Positions 45,743 through 57,200 of a stretch of DNA of 64,000 nt are shown in pieces. The translations under genes and the position numbers were made by a program. The first letter of the stretch is position 1. Each line of letters opens with the position of its first letter. The DNA is from Craterostigma plantagineum (lineage: Eukaryota; Streptophyta; Magnoliopsida; Lamiales; Linderniaceae). Location of the stretch: positions 372,001 to 436,000 of the forward strand of contig JAPQWV010000410.1 of NCBI GenBank assembly GCA_027422505.1, read 5' to 3'. The notes beneath the pieces are model-generated. The model was not told the origin of the DNA, searched no databases, and saw only the letters and a program-made list of their open reading frames with translations.

Positions 45743-47740
45743 TGTCACGCCCCGACCCAAACCGGAGGCATGACAGCCGCCGCGCTTCTTCTCGAGAAAC
45801 GCAAGGCTGACGACATTAACTCAAACAATAACGAGGATATAGATTTGAAGATCAACAAAAGGTGTATTTACATATCAAAGGAGGTTTACAATGTTTATAC
45901 AACATCGAAGATCGATCAGCGAAGGAATAAAATATACAATCCAAAATCTCCTTCCAAAAATATATAACCGCCAATGGATCCTTCAACAAAGCAAAATAGG
46001 GTACCGAGTAGGATGAGAACAACAGCGGAAAGGATGATCAAACGATGGCAAACCTCCAGTCAAAATGATAATAAACCTAGAAGAGAAGATGTATATACGG
46101 GGTGAGCAAACCACTAGCTTAGTGAGAAGATAATACAGACACACCTTACCCTCACGGAAGGCGTATCCTCAACGATTAACACCAACATAATAATCAACCA
46201 TCGAGGAAAATATCATTTCTATCGAAATAAATCTATTCAGCAATCAAGTCATCACACAAAAAATGAACACGTAACGACAATCCACGTCGTTATCACATAA
46301 ACGACGAGTGGGTAGCCATAACCTATCTTGAACTGAACTCCCCGTCGAGTGTCAGACGAATTCGTCACCGTACTCTAAACAAATGCCATGAATATTTCTG
46401 TAAATAATGTATATCATGCATGTCCCACACACCGATGACGTTGGCCGAATCAAATCCCGATGATCACCTTCCAATAACAATGGCAAATGGATAGGTGCAA
46501 TCGCCAGGCCACACTCACCCGAGTTTGCCAAACCACGGGCTACTAATGCCACTCTCACTCACCCGAATCGTGGTGGGTTCGAGCTACTAATATCGACGTG
46601 CCACTCTCACTCACCCGAATCGTGGCGGGTTCGGGCTACTAATATCTCGGTATCGAGTATGCAACATCAAATGAATAACCAATATCACGGCTCACAAGCC
46701 ACAAATAGCTCAATGATACCAATGAGGCACGTAACATCATAAACAAAGTCACGAGTAACCATATCAATCCCCAAAGTAATCGCATTTGTCAACCAAAGTT
46801 ACATCACGCAAGTAAATATCTCATGGAGTCCTATAGCCGACAAGACCTTTTCTCACATAATATAACACATAACTTATAGCCGACAAGGCTTACTATCACA
46901 TCATCAAATAACATATCATGTGGCATAATAAAAGACGAGACACCGCGAGTCCACACTTCCCACGAAGGGAAGATGTCCCCGTATTATCAACTCACCGGTG
47001 AATACTAATTTTCTGAAGCGTCACCGGATGCCCTCGTAGATCTTGACGTCGTTCCTCCGTCTAATAAAGAAAATAATAAACATAACACTAAGCAACATTA
47101 ATTCAATCCTCGATCTTCGGGTATTAAAACAGCCCAAAAGAACATTTAAACAGCATCATAACATATATTTCGAAGAGGATCATTTGCAGAGGGAACAAAA
47201 CGACAAACCAAAATATAAACCAAAGGTGAAAATCCCGAATTTACAGCTGAAAGTTTGAGAATTCATAACTAATTGTAGAAATATCGGATTGATGTGATTC
47301 CAGCGGCTACGGAAAGCCCAATAAGTTAGCTTTCCACAGAAGTTGATTTGATAACAATCAGATCAGTATAACCATTTCAAAATCAAAGAATACCGAGACT
47401 GCACGACAGAAATTTTCCTGGTCGTAGCTGAATGTTCGAAAACTCATAAGAAATTGTACAGACATCGGATTGAGCTGATTTTTGTGGCTTAGAAACGCTA
47501 AAGATCTTAGATTTCAACAGCAATCAGACTCGAAAGGATCGGAGCACAATAACTAGATCAAATTTGCAAATAACTACAGCTACGTACAACATAACGGATG
47601 AAAACAATTAAAGATGAGTGCTTAAGCAAATTTTCAGCCCCAATCGTACATGAATGAGACCCAAGCTTAATTAGGACTGTGGAGTTAGGTTTCGGATTCT
47701 CCCCTACACTATTTTCTCTCTTCTCCCCTTTTCCACGTTA
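45743..47740. repeat. Unclassified LTR-like repetitive region
   Basis: Begins TGTCACGCCCCGACCCAAAC, a phrase typical of LTR starts in plants, and runs ~2 kb without a gene. It includes a duplicated ~48-bp unit at ~46548-46645 (CACTCTCACTCACCCGAATC ...). I could not find its other end or a target duplication, so solo LTR versus fragment is open. Confidence 0.35.
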
Positions 47741-48039
47741 CTTAGCATCTAAGACCATCTCCAACCAATAAACGCATTCAAACGCATTCTCAAACTCAAA
47801 ATGCAGTAATTCTTCTCCAATCGATCAACTCATTCTCAAACTCAATAGACTATTTTGTAATATTCACTTTCACATAAATTTTTATAAATTTCAGTACAAC
47901 CAATATATTTTACAACTTTACAAATTTATAAGCATCAAAATATTAAATGGAATACAATTAAATGACTATATTGTAAATTGTTCGTTTTTTTGAAAGGTAT
48001 TGTAAATTGTTCATATAGTGTGGCATCAAACGATTTTTA

Positions 48040-48092
48040 CTATATATATAATATCAAACGATTTTTAGTATATATATATATATATATATTAT
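48040..48092. repeat. TA-rich microsatellite at the insertion site of the large Copia element
   Basis: Two TA tracts separated by AATATCAAACGATTTTTAG. The large Copia element integrated at the end of it, duplicating ATTAT (48088-48092). Confidence 0.7.
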
Positions 48093-48389
48093 TGTTGGTC
48101 CCGAAATGCACCAAACAAGGAATCAAAGAAGCTAGATGGAATGTAAAAGGGAGAATTTCTCACCTTCAAGTGTGTGTAGTGTGTGAAAACGAGATTTAGC
48201 TTTTTGATCTTTGATTAACCTTCAAAGTGAGTTGGTAAAACCTTATATACCACATTAACCCTAGGTATATTAAGGCCCAATCACTAATAATAAAATAATT
48301 ACAATCTAGTCCAAAGCCCAAGCTAAAGATAATTACATAATAAGTCTCAAGACTTAAACTATTGACACAACAAATTAAATATCCTAACA
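48093..48389 (-). repeat. 3' LTR of the large Copia element
   Basis: 297 bp, identical by eye to 62231-62527. The polypurine tract lies directly beside it at 48390-48401. Confidence 0.93.
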
Positions 48390-48446
48390 ATCTCCCCCTT
48401 TGTGTCAATTGTTGGGAGTCTTGAATCTTGGGCGTTGGAAGGTGGA

Positions 48447-50933
48447 TTAGCGTGTGAGTGTTTCGCGAAGCCCTAGCTTGAACTCGAAGGCGCGGAGATT
48501 CCTTCGAAGAACCATTCTGTCAGCAATAGCGTCAATGAGCTTCGCGAACTTGGATCGGCAGAGGGGATCTTCTTCCGAAAGGATGCGGCAAATTCTCATG
48601 AGTTTGTCTTGGATGACTGTGAGCGTCCCATCTGAGAATTTTGCCACCTCGGAGCAACGCAGGAGCCTCATCTTTCCTTTGTAGTTCGAGTAGGCGACCG
48701 CCGGATCATCTCCGTCGATCACATCGCCCTCTCGATAGTCGTCTGCATTCTTGAAAGATGGGCGCGTCAAGTTCACCTTCTTGAGATTATGTTCCACCGC
48801 CATCTGCAGATCGTGGGTGGCGTAGAATCTGACCTGTCGGAGCATGTGGCGCTTGATGGCCACATATCCCATGGTGACCGGTTCAGCACGTACGAGATGT
48901 CCAGAGCTTCTGGGGACAAGTCTGAACTGTTTCAGGGATTCCAGCATGCTGTATAGGTCACCCAGGCGCAGAAACTTGAAGTCCGCCTCACTGACTTCAC
49001 TGTAGCTCTCATCCTGCCTCATTACTGTGAAGACTGGGTAGTGGACAGGTCCTTTCGACTCGTGGCGGAGGTCAGTGACTTTGCAGATGGGGGCCCGATT
49101 CATTTCCTGAGTGATGTTTTCCTCATCGGACAGCGTCCTATCTGTGCATTTGTGACACAGAAGGCTCCATCGATAGAGTTGCTTCTTTCTCTCGCTCCAA
49201 CTTTGGATGTTCATCAGCTCATACTCGTCGAAGGTGGTAACGATCTTCTCCTTGCGCCGCCAGATCCTCTTCCTGATCTCTTCCTGAAATGGCGCGGTGA
49301 TCTTTTTATTTTCCCACGGTGCTTCCGGTATATCCACCGTGGGCACATCCGTTTGAGCAGCAGGAGCCTCAGTTTGCTGCGCTTGGAACTGAAGGATGTT
49401 CTCGAGCTCGGCCGGTTCCGCGTCGTATTCCTCTCCGTTCTCGTCGTCTGCGGTGTTGATCAGCGTGAGCGAGGCTTCCTTTAGCAGACTTCGAGCGTTT
49501 TCCACCAACTTCCTGGCTGCTACTGCGTCGGCGGGTGTGTACAGCCATTCATCGTTGAAGATGTAGGCCTCAATCTCATTTTGTGCGCAGTAGACGTCCT
49601 CGACAGCCAGGTTGGAGTCGATGTCGAGAGGGGTGTGGCTATGTGATGGCGAGGGTGTTGCTTCAGAGGAGTTTGTGGATTGTGGGGATGGTTGTGGTGG
49701 AGATTCCGGTGGTTCGGTTGAGGTGATGGTCTTGGCGAGGATGATTTGGGTAATTGGTGGTGTAGATGTGGTGGAGGCCTCTAACGTTGATGTGACAGTT
49801 AGAGGTTCGGAGTTGGTGGGTGGAGACGGTGTAGAGGTGGTCTCTAACGTCGATGTAACGATTAGAGTTTTGGAGACGTTGGTGTGTGATGGTGAGGGTG
49901 ATTTGGTTAGTGACTCGGGGTTTTTGGAATGGGATGTTTGGCTAGTGGGTTGTGAGGTTTCTGTTGCGGGTGCCGTTTCAGGTCCAGAGGAGGAGGGCGG
50001 CGTCGATTGTATGAATCCTTGGGATTGTGTGCCAAGCTGCCTATTTATCTCCCCCTCGCGGCGATCTTGATCATCATCTTGATCGTCGCGCCTGATCCTG
50101 CTAGTCTCGCCTTGGGTGTGGCAAGACATTGGTTGCAACATTATTTTCTTCATCTGCTGTTCCTCCTCGTCGAGTTCCGTCATTGTCTCGAATCGTGCTC
50201 TGAGGAGGTAGAAGAGCTCCTTGGCGGAAATGGAGGAGAGAACAGCGTCCGCGTCCTCAGTTTGCTTCGGTGGTGGCGTCTCCGTGGCCACACCTTTGCC
50301 TTTGTCGATCGTGGACGCTTCGAGACGCGCGTAGACTTTATCTAAAATCGACGCCTCAAGAGTCTTTGCAAACTCTTGAAGACGTGTCTCTAGCGCGGTC
50401 TCGGTGACGAAGTGGGGTAAATCTAACAAGTTGGAGTCACGAAGAGCTTCAACTGACACCGACTCGGTGAATATCGCCGATCGGCCGCCCGTTTGCACGG
50501 GACTGGAAAAGACGGGGTCACTCAGACTTCCCGTTAGCATCATCGGTGAGACAGACTCAATCGAATGATGGCCTAGACTCACGGTTGTTGTGATGTTGGC
50601 CGTGCTAGGTCTTCCGCTCTCAGTCACAGAGACATCATCGAGCGTTCTGACAGAGTCACGAAGACTCTGTGGTGCGGTAAGAGGTGTATGTGTCCTAGAA
50701 ACGGAAGGAATTATGGGGAGTGAGGGCACTAGACTCGATGTGCATGAAAAGGATGCAGTCTGAGGCGAGGGACTGCTTGTTTCAACATCGATCATCTCCA
50801 AGTGGGATGTCGATGGTATACGTGGCTCCTCGTGGAATGAAATACCTTCCTGTAGAGAGGAAGATAAGTGGGTTGGTGGGGTTGTTTGCGTGGTTGAGCC
50901 AGATGCCACGACTTCTACTCGGGAGGTGAACAC
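48447..50933 (-). CDS. ORF3b of the large Copia element (about 828 residues, unknown function)
   Basis: The N-terminal ~450 residues are low-complexity Ser/Thr/Pro-rich. The next ~370 are a folded-looking domain with WENKKITAPFQEEIRKRIWR, EVSEADFKFLRLGDLYSML, HDLQMAVEHNLKKVNLTRPS and YSNYKGKMRLLRCSEVAKFS. This last domain resembles, from memory, a region found downstream of pol in large plant Copia elements and often misannotated. No transmembrane segment or signal peptide was seen, so it does not look like an envelope. The first codon of the open stretch is GTG; the first ATG is about 46 residues in (MIDVETSS). It is in the same frame as ORF3a, separated by two stops. Confidence 0.7.
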   Translation of the reverse strand: MFTSRVEVVASGSTTQTTPPTHLSSSLQEGISFHEEPRIPSTSHLEMIDVETSSPSPQTASFSCTSSLVPSLPIIPSVSRTHTPLTAPQSLRDSVRTLDDVSVTESGRPSTANITTTVSLGHHSIESVSPMMLTGSLSDPVFSSPVQTGGRSAIFTESVSVEALRDSNLLDLPHFVTETALETRLQEFAKTLEASILDKVYARLEASTIDKGKGVATETPPPKQTEDADAVLSSISAKELFYLLRARFETMTELDEEEQQMKKIMLQPMSCHTQGETSRIRRDDQDDDQDRREGEINRQLGTQSQGFIQSTPPSSSGPETAPATETSQPTSQTSHSKNPESLTKSPSPSHTNVSKTLIVTSTLETTSTPSPPTNSEPLTVTSTLEASTTSTPPITQIILAKTITSTEPPESPPQPSPQSTNSSEATPSPSHSHTPLDIDSNLAVEDVYCAQNEIEAYIFNDEWLYTPADAVAARKLVENARSLLKEASLTLINTADDENGEEYDAEPAELENILQFQAQQTEAPAAQTDVPTVDIPEAPWENKKITAPFQEEIRKRIWRRKEKIVTTFDEYELMNIQSWSERKKQLYRWSLLCHKCTDRTLSDEENITQEMNRAPICKVTDLRHESKGPVHYPVFTVMRQDESYSEVSEADFKFLRLGDLYSMLESLKQFRLVPRSSGHLVRAEPVTMGYVAIKRHMLRQVRFYATHDLQMAVEHNLKKVNLTRPSFKNADDYREGDVIDGDDPAVAYSNYKGKMRLLRCSEVAKFSDGTLTVIQDKLMRICRILSEEDPLCRSKFAKLIDAIADRMVLRRNLRAFEFKLGLRETLTR

Positions 50934-51020
50934 ATCACCTCCTGTACCTATTGGTTCGGCTTATTTGTGGCGGAGGAGGTCGATCGTGTTTTTGTTTCGA
51001 TCGACGCTCCGTGGGGCGGC

Positions 51021-52178
51021 TTACGTCATCCTCACGCGACCGTTTTTTCGGAACGCGGGTGGAGGAGGATGCGGCGCGACTCGATGACCTTTTTGAGGTG
51101 GTGGTGGGGGTTTGGCTAGTCCCGAGGTTAGGAGCAGGGGGTTGATCTGCTCCGTAGGGACAGTGGATAGAGGGTGCGGGGTTTCACGGAAGGATGCGGT
51201 TGAGGCACGGTATTCTTGGACGTGTGGGTTGGTCTGGTCGGCGTAGGCGAGCACGTCGTCCGGAATCACCATTGCGTGTCGATCCTTCGCCGGTGTGTTC
51301 TTCTTGGCGAACTTCTCGACAGTTGGGATTTGGAAGTGCTCTGCTGCCGGACGGATGCGGATGTTGGTTGAGTGCAGGCGGAAGTGCTTGATCAGAGTTG
51401 GGAGCCATCGCATGTATGGGATGAACCGGTTCGTGACTCCCTTGGCGATTTCCCGGTCGCGTCGCTGGATCATCGAGACTAGGTCCACCCAGATGATGTC
51501 GGCGTAGTTGTACTTGCGGTTGTGAGCGATGCCGGTCATGATTGTGAGGATTTGAATGTTTCCGCGATCCTGACCAGCATGCTTTCCAGACATACACTTG
51601 TTCACCAGCAGGTACAGAGTCCGCCAGGGTTGTGGTAGATTGCGGGTCGTGACTTCACTGAGGACAAGTGGGCCTTTCTTCTTCTTAGCATTTGGTTGAT
51701 AGCCCAGTCTGTCGATGTCTTCAATGAGTTGGTCGTGAGTTGGTGGTGGATCGTATGGTGAGTAGACCGGTAGTTGAAGAACTTCTTGGAGTATTCTGGG
51801 AGTGAGGACCACCGTTTCTTGGTCGATTTGGGCTGATAAGGTCTTGGCAAGGCGTAGCGGTCCAGCAATCTGCAGCGTGTGCCAGAATTGTTGAAGGTAC
51901 ACCTGTGCTTCTGGTTCGCCATGAGTGAGGGCGTGGCGAAGTGGGTGCCCTTTGAGAATCTCTACAATAACAGGGGCATCGCACCGAAAACTGTCCAAGT
52001 CCACCTTGTAGTTGTTGGGTACCAGGGCCGCCCATTGACTTAGTGAAAAAATCTCCTCCGGTGGTGGGACATAGGTGCGCGCATGGAGTTCGATGCGAGT
52101 GACCTCTCTTTGGATTGCAGCCTGCTCAAGTGCCTCGAGTGTACTTTGGTCTTTGTCCGTCATTTCTGTGCTTGACAA
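51021..52178 (-). CDS. ORF3a of the large Copia element (385 residues, plant transposon-type domain)
   Basis: Starts at the ATG at 52178 (MSSTEMTDKDQS). A conserved-looking core runs from residues ~60 to 300: VYLQQFWHTLQIAG, LTPRILQEVLQLPVY, LYLLVNKCMSGKHAG, ILTIMTGIAHNRKYNYADII, VTNRFIPYMRWLPTLIKHF. The same plan (FW...; helix; L...C...K; ...NRKFN...; F..YPRFL...) occurs, from memory, in ORFs 3' of pol in SIRE-type Copia elements of Asteraceae and in proteins called putative plant transposon protein. Function unknown. It is not retroviral Env: no signal peptide, membrane span or cysteine framework. It ends in a Pro-rich tail and TAA at 51021-51023. Confidence 0.72.
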   Translation of the reverse strand: MSSTEMTDKDQSTLEALEQAAIQREVTRIELHARTYVPPPEEIFSLSQWAALVPNNYKVDLDSFRCDAPVIVEILKGHPLRHALTHGEPEAQVYLQQFWHTLQIAGPLRLAKTLSAQIDQETVVLTPRILQEVLQLPVYSPYDPPPTHDQLIEDIDRLGYQPNAKKKKGPLVLSEVTTRNLPQPWRTLYLLVNKCMSGKHAGQDRGNIQILTIMTGIAHNRKYNYADIIWVDLVSMIQRRDREIAKGVTNRFIPYMRWLPTLIKHFRLHSTNIRIRPAAEHFQIPTVEKFAKKNTPAKDRHAMVIPDDVLAYADQTNPHVQEYRASTASFRETPHPLSTVPTEQINPLLLTSGLAKPPPPPQKGHRVAPHPPPPAFRKNGRVRMT

Positions 52179-52249
52179 TAATTATAAGATGATTAGTGTC
52201 ACGAGAATGACAGAACTAGACATAGAATTGCCCAAAATTATATATAGGA

Positions 52250-53880
52250 AAAAATTCACATATTAGCTAATATAGGGTCCCTTTGACATAGTTGTTAAGA
52301 TTTGAAATTTGAAAATTTTCGCATTTTGTTGAAAATTTAGCAAGTATGAAAATTTTCGCAAGTTAAGAGGTCCCGCACATTGTAAATTTTTTCGCGTGCA
52401 ATGACAAAAAAAAATCGCAACTTATTATACATAGAAATTTTCTCAAGTTTCAAGAAATTTCGCACTCAAGTCACAAAAATTTCGCACGTTAAGAAATTTT
52501 TCTCATGTTTCAAGAAAACTTCGCACTCAGCAACAACAACATATAGGGAAAAATTTCGCGGATGGACAAGTCTTTGTGGATTGAGGAATTTTTGTTCACT
52601 GTAGATGCGAGTCTATGAAATTTTCGCGGGTTGAAAAATCTTTGTGGATTGAGAAAATTTTTGTTCACTGTAGATGCGAGTCTATGAAATTTTCGCGGGT
52701 TGAAAAATCTTTGTGGATTGAGAAAATTTTTGTTCACTGTAGATGCGAGAAAAGTGAAGATGCGAAAAATGTATAGTGAGGTGAAGTGTAAAAAATTTCG
52801 CGGGGCTTCACATGCTGTAGCAGCGAAGTTTTAACCAATGTAAATTCTTGTATAAAAGTTTCTCAGATAAAATTTCGTGGGACCTTACTCACTGTAGTTC
52901 AAGAATTTTCTCCGATAAAATAAAAGATTCGCGGGGCACATTTCACTGTAGCAGCGAATTTTAAAGATTAAGGCAATTTATCTGAGAATTTTTTTTTTTT
53001 TTTCGGTGAAATAAAATTTCGCGGGGCTACACTCACAGTAGTGCATGAATTTTCTCGGGTAAGTTAAAAATTTCGCGGAGCTACACTCACAGTAGTGCAA
53101 GAATTTTCTCGGGTAAGTTAAAAATTTCGCGGAGCTACACTCACAGTAGTGCAAGAATTTTCTCGGGTAAAATGAAAATTTCGCGGGGCTTATCTCACTG
53201 CAGCAGCGAATTTTAACATTTACCGATTAGAGCTATGTATCTGAGAATTTTCTTGGTGAAATAAAATTTCGCGGGGCACATCTCACTGTAGCAGCGAAGT
53301 TTTAACGTTTAAAGCAATTTTTCTGAGAAAATTTCGCGGTGAAGAACACAGTTGTAAAGGTGCGAGACAGCGCAATCAATTTTTGCCTTAGACCTACTCA
53401 AATCTTAACCAAAATGCAATAATTTAGACGCAATCGACTCGTAATAGTATGGGAAATGCATATTTGGGGGATTTAAACATTAAAAACCTAACATGCATTC
53501 GATTCATAGCCGAGAAAGTTCAACCCTAACTTAACAGATTCACTTAAAATGGGCAAAACAGGGTAAAATCGAACAGAAATTGGGTTATTTAAGATGTATT
53601 CATACCGAAAAGCTGATTTGCGATGATTGAATTAGCAGGAAACGAAGTTTGAAAGCAGATTTGACGACGACGACGATGCGAGGGTTGCGAATTTTTGACA
53701 GAAAGGGTTGCGAATTTTTTGAATTTTCTCGGGAATTTTTGAATAGTGAAAAAACATTAAGGGTTTTGGGGTTTTACGATTGTAGGCACTGTACATGCGA
53801 ATTTTTGAGAAAATGGGCCGAAATTTCGCGGGCTTGGTCAAAACCTCAAATTAGCTGAATTTCGCGGATTTGGTCCCAAT
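52250..53880 (-). repeat. Spacer between pol and ORF3 with arrays of TTTCGCGG
   Basis: Non-coding, AT-rich. The plus strand carries at least twelve copies of TTTCGCGG between ~52552 and 53870. Two regular arrays are visible: ~2.6 units of ~69 bp at ~52571-52750 and four units of exactly 54 bp with TTTCGCGG at 53017, 53071, 53125 and 53179. A companion phrase CACTGTAG / CACAGTAG recurs beside it. Confidence 0.8.
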
Positions 53881-54024
53881 TTTGACCCTTTTTGACCAGA
53901 GAAATTTTAATTCAGCCCAAAATTTTTATTGGTCCGATTTTGACTCAGTTTGACCAGACTTTAAAATTTCAACCCAATTTTTTTTTTTTATTATTTTTTT
54001 TTTATTTTAAATGATGAAAAATAA

Positions 54025-54160
54025 GAAGCTCCCCCTTAATCGTAAAACTTCCCGTTTTAAATAATGAAATATCAGATGCTCCCCCTTAATTGAAAAACTC
54101 CCGTTTTAAATAACGAAATATCAAACGCTCCCCCTTAATCGAAAAACTCCCCCTCAAAAG
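54025..54160 (-). promoter_or_regulatory. Three internal polypurine-tract-like boxes downstream of pol
   Basis: The minus strand reads TTAAGGGGGAGC three times (~54027-54040, ~54077-54090, ~54126-54139) in ~50-bp units, each followed by TTTTAAAACGGGAG-like sequence. They resemble the genuine tract AAAGGGGGAGAT at 48390-48401 and lie just after the pol stop. Confidence 0.65.
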
Positions 54161-54245
54161 ACATAATCCAGACGACACATAGAAAATGAAGTGAAGAGAA
54201 AATGAAGTATGTACACTTTATCAAAGTTCATGTAGGGTCGATTGA

Positions 54246-57200
54246 TCACAACTGAATATTCAACATGCCCAACATAGTCACTAGGTGTTGGAATCGTTTG
54301 ACATCCAACGGTTTTGTGAAAATGTCGGCCAGTTGATCTTCGGTTGTTATGTAGTGCAATTCAATCGTGCCTTGTTCGACATGTTCTTTGATGAAGTGGT
54401 GACGAATATCTATGTGTTTTGTTCTTGAGTGATGTACAGGAAGGATTGCTCGTCATCGCGATAGCACTTTTTGAGTCACAATAAATGGGAATTTTATCAA
54501 CATGAAAATTAAAATCTCGCAGTTGGGTTCTCATCCACAAAAGCTGTGAACAGCAACTAGCGGCGGCGACATATTCTGCCTCCGTCGACGAAGTTGAGAC
54601 ACAGTTTTGTTTTCGAGACGACCAACTTACGAGTTTACCGCCCAAGAAGTGTGCAGCTCCAGAGGTGCTTTTTCGGTCCATCTTGCATCCTGCGTAATCC
54701 GAGTCTGAGAATCCAACCAGTTTGAAGTCCGATAGAGTGGGGTACCACAAACCCAGATTGGGTGTTCCTTTGAGATAGCGGAGAATCCTCTTGACAGCAG
54801 TGAGATGGGATTCCTTTGGTGTTGCCTGAAAGCGAGCGCAAATTCCTGTCGAGAGAACGATATCCGGTCGACTAGCAGTGAGGTACAGAAGAGAGCCTAT
54901 TATCCTTCGATAGACGGTTTGGTCAACGGGAACACCAGATGGGTCCGCATCGGGTCGGCCAGAGGGAGACATAGGTGTTGCAGCAGTCTTAGCATCCTTC
55001 ATTCCATATTTCCCGAGGATGTCATGGATGTATTTGGACTGGTTGATGAAGATTCCGTCGGGGAGTTGCTTTACTTGAAGACCAAGAAAGAAATTCAGCT
55101 CGCCCATCATACTCATTTCAAATTTTTCCTTCATCAATTCTGCGAACTCTTCACATAGTTGTGGTTCAGTTGATCCAAAAATGATATCATCGACATAAAT
55201 CTGTACAATCATGATGTCCGGGCCACTCCGCTTGGTGAAGAGGGTTGTATCCAGAGATCCTTTCTTGAATCCAGACTGAACGAGGAAATCTGAGAGGACG
55301 TCATACCAAGCCCGGGGAGCCTGTTTTAGTCCGTAGAGGGCCTTGTAGAGTCGATATACGTGATGAGGAAACTCTTCGCTCAAGAACCCTTCAGGTTGAT
55401 CAACGTACACTTCTTCTTTGAGAAATCCATTCAGAAATGCCGTCTTCACGTCCATTTGGTAGACTTTAAAGTTCTTGTGAGCAGCAAAGGCAAGAAACAT
55501 TCGTATGGCTTCGATCCTGGCAACTGGGGCAAAGGTTTCATCGTAGTCGATGCCTTCTTGTTGGTTATACCCCTTAGCCACAAGTCTTGCTTTGTTGCGA
55601 ATAACAACACCATCTTCATCCTTTTTGTTTTTAAAGATCCATTTTGTGCCGATAATGGATCTATTGTGAGGTCGTGGTACGAGTTCCCAAACTTGTAGGC
55701 GTTCAAACTGATTTATTTCCTCATGCATTGCAATCAGCCAATCAGGATCGTTGAGAGCTTCAGCTACTCGTGATGGTTCGACTTGACTGAGATAGCAAGC
55801 AAACAAGCTTTCATTCATCGTAGCCGAACGTGTTGAAACACCGGATGTGGGATCCCCAATAATCTGATCGGTAGGGTGAGAGCGAGCCCAAAGTGGCACA
55901 TTGGTTTGTGAGGAGCTGGCCGCATTAGTGTCTACTTGAAGCTCATTAGATTGGGGCCCGGTGTCTGAAGAAGAGATCTCAATCGTGTTGAATTGAGAGG
56001 GTTCTGCATCAGAATCAGCAATATTCCCCGGGTTGGGTAATATGTCGTCTTCATTGAGATTGAGAGCATCCAGGTTTGGAGGGACGACGTTATTGCCGGT
56101 AGCTGGTGGTGTATGTGGAGTGGGTGCAGCGGTAGGTTGAGTGGTGGCGACGGGAGTCTTGTGAACTGGGTAGAAGTACTCGAAGAGCAGATCGAGATCT
56201 AGTTCGCCACAATTGCCCTCAGATGAGGACGTTCCCGCCGTTGAAGATTGACCTTTTGTCAACGTCTGTAGAAGACCTGGTTCTGGACTGATATGCCCAG
56301 AAGCTATGAGATCGCCTTCGCTTTCGTCAAAAGAGACATTCGTGCTTTCTATTACTGACCGTTTCTCCTTAAGATAGACTCTGTATGCCTTTGAATTTAG
56401 TGAATATCCAACAAAGATGCCGTCAAGAGCTTTTGGATCAAGCTTCCCAAGATGTTGGCGATCATTGGCCACAAAACATCGGCAACCGAAGACCCTTAGA
56501 TAAGATATATCGGGAATACGACGGTTATTCAGCATCTCGTATGGGGTGCGGTTGAATCTCTTGTGGATGGAAGCCCGGTTCTGTGTGTAGCAAGCCGTTT
56601 GAATAGCTTCGCCCCAAAGAGAATGAGGAAGTCCGGATTGGATGAGAAGAGTCCTTGCAGCTTCAACTAGTGTCCTGTTCTTGCGCTCAACGACACCATT
56701 CTGTTCCGGTGTCTTCACAGCTGAGAACTGCTGAGTGATGCCCTGAGTGGCATAGAAATCACTGAGCTTTTTGTTCTTAAACTCAGTTCCGTTGTCACTT
56801 CTGATAATCCGAACCTTCTGTTGATGGAGTGTTTGGGATGTAACAACAAACTCAATGATTATATCAGGAACTTCATCCTTTGTACGAATGAGTTTCGTCC
56901 ACGTGTAGCGTGAAAAATCGTCGACTATTACCAGAATATACCGTCTTCCTCCGAGTGTGGCCGTAGGCATTGGGCCACATAGATCCATATGTAAGAGTTC
57001 GAGGATGAGCTTAGAGGACGGTGTTTCCTTAGAGACATGAGACGAGCGCTTCATCTTCCCCAATTCACAGGCAGAGCAGAGGTGTTCCTTATGATATGTC
57101 AGTTGGGGTAGACCGTTGACGAGTTTATTCTGACGCAGTTTGTTGATGGTCTTGAAGTTGAGATGTGAAAGACGACGGTGCCACAAATCGTTCAACTTGG

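Noticed and set aside
48447..52178. Reading ORF3a/ORF3b as a retroviral-type envelope
   Set aside because: There is no signal peptide, transmembrane helix, furin-like site or cysteine pattern; position after pol alone is not evidence.
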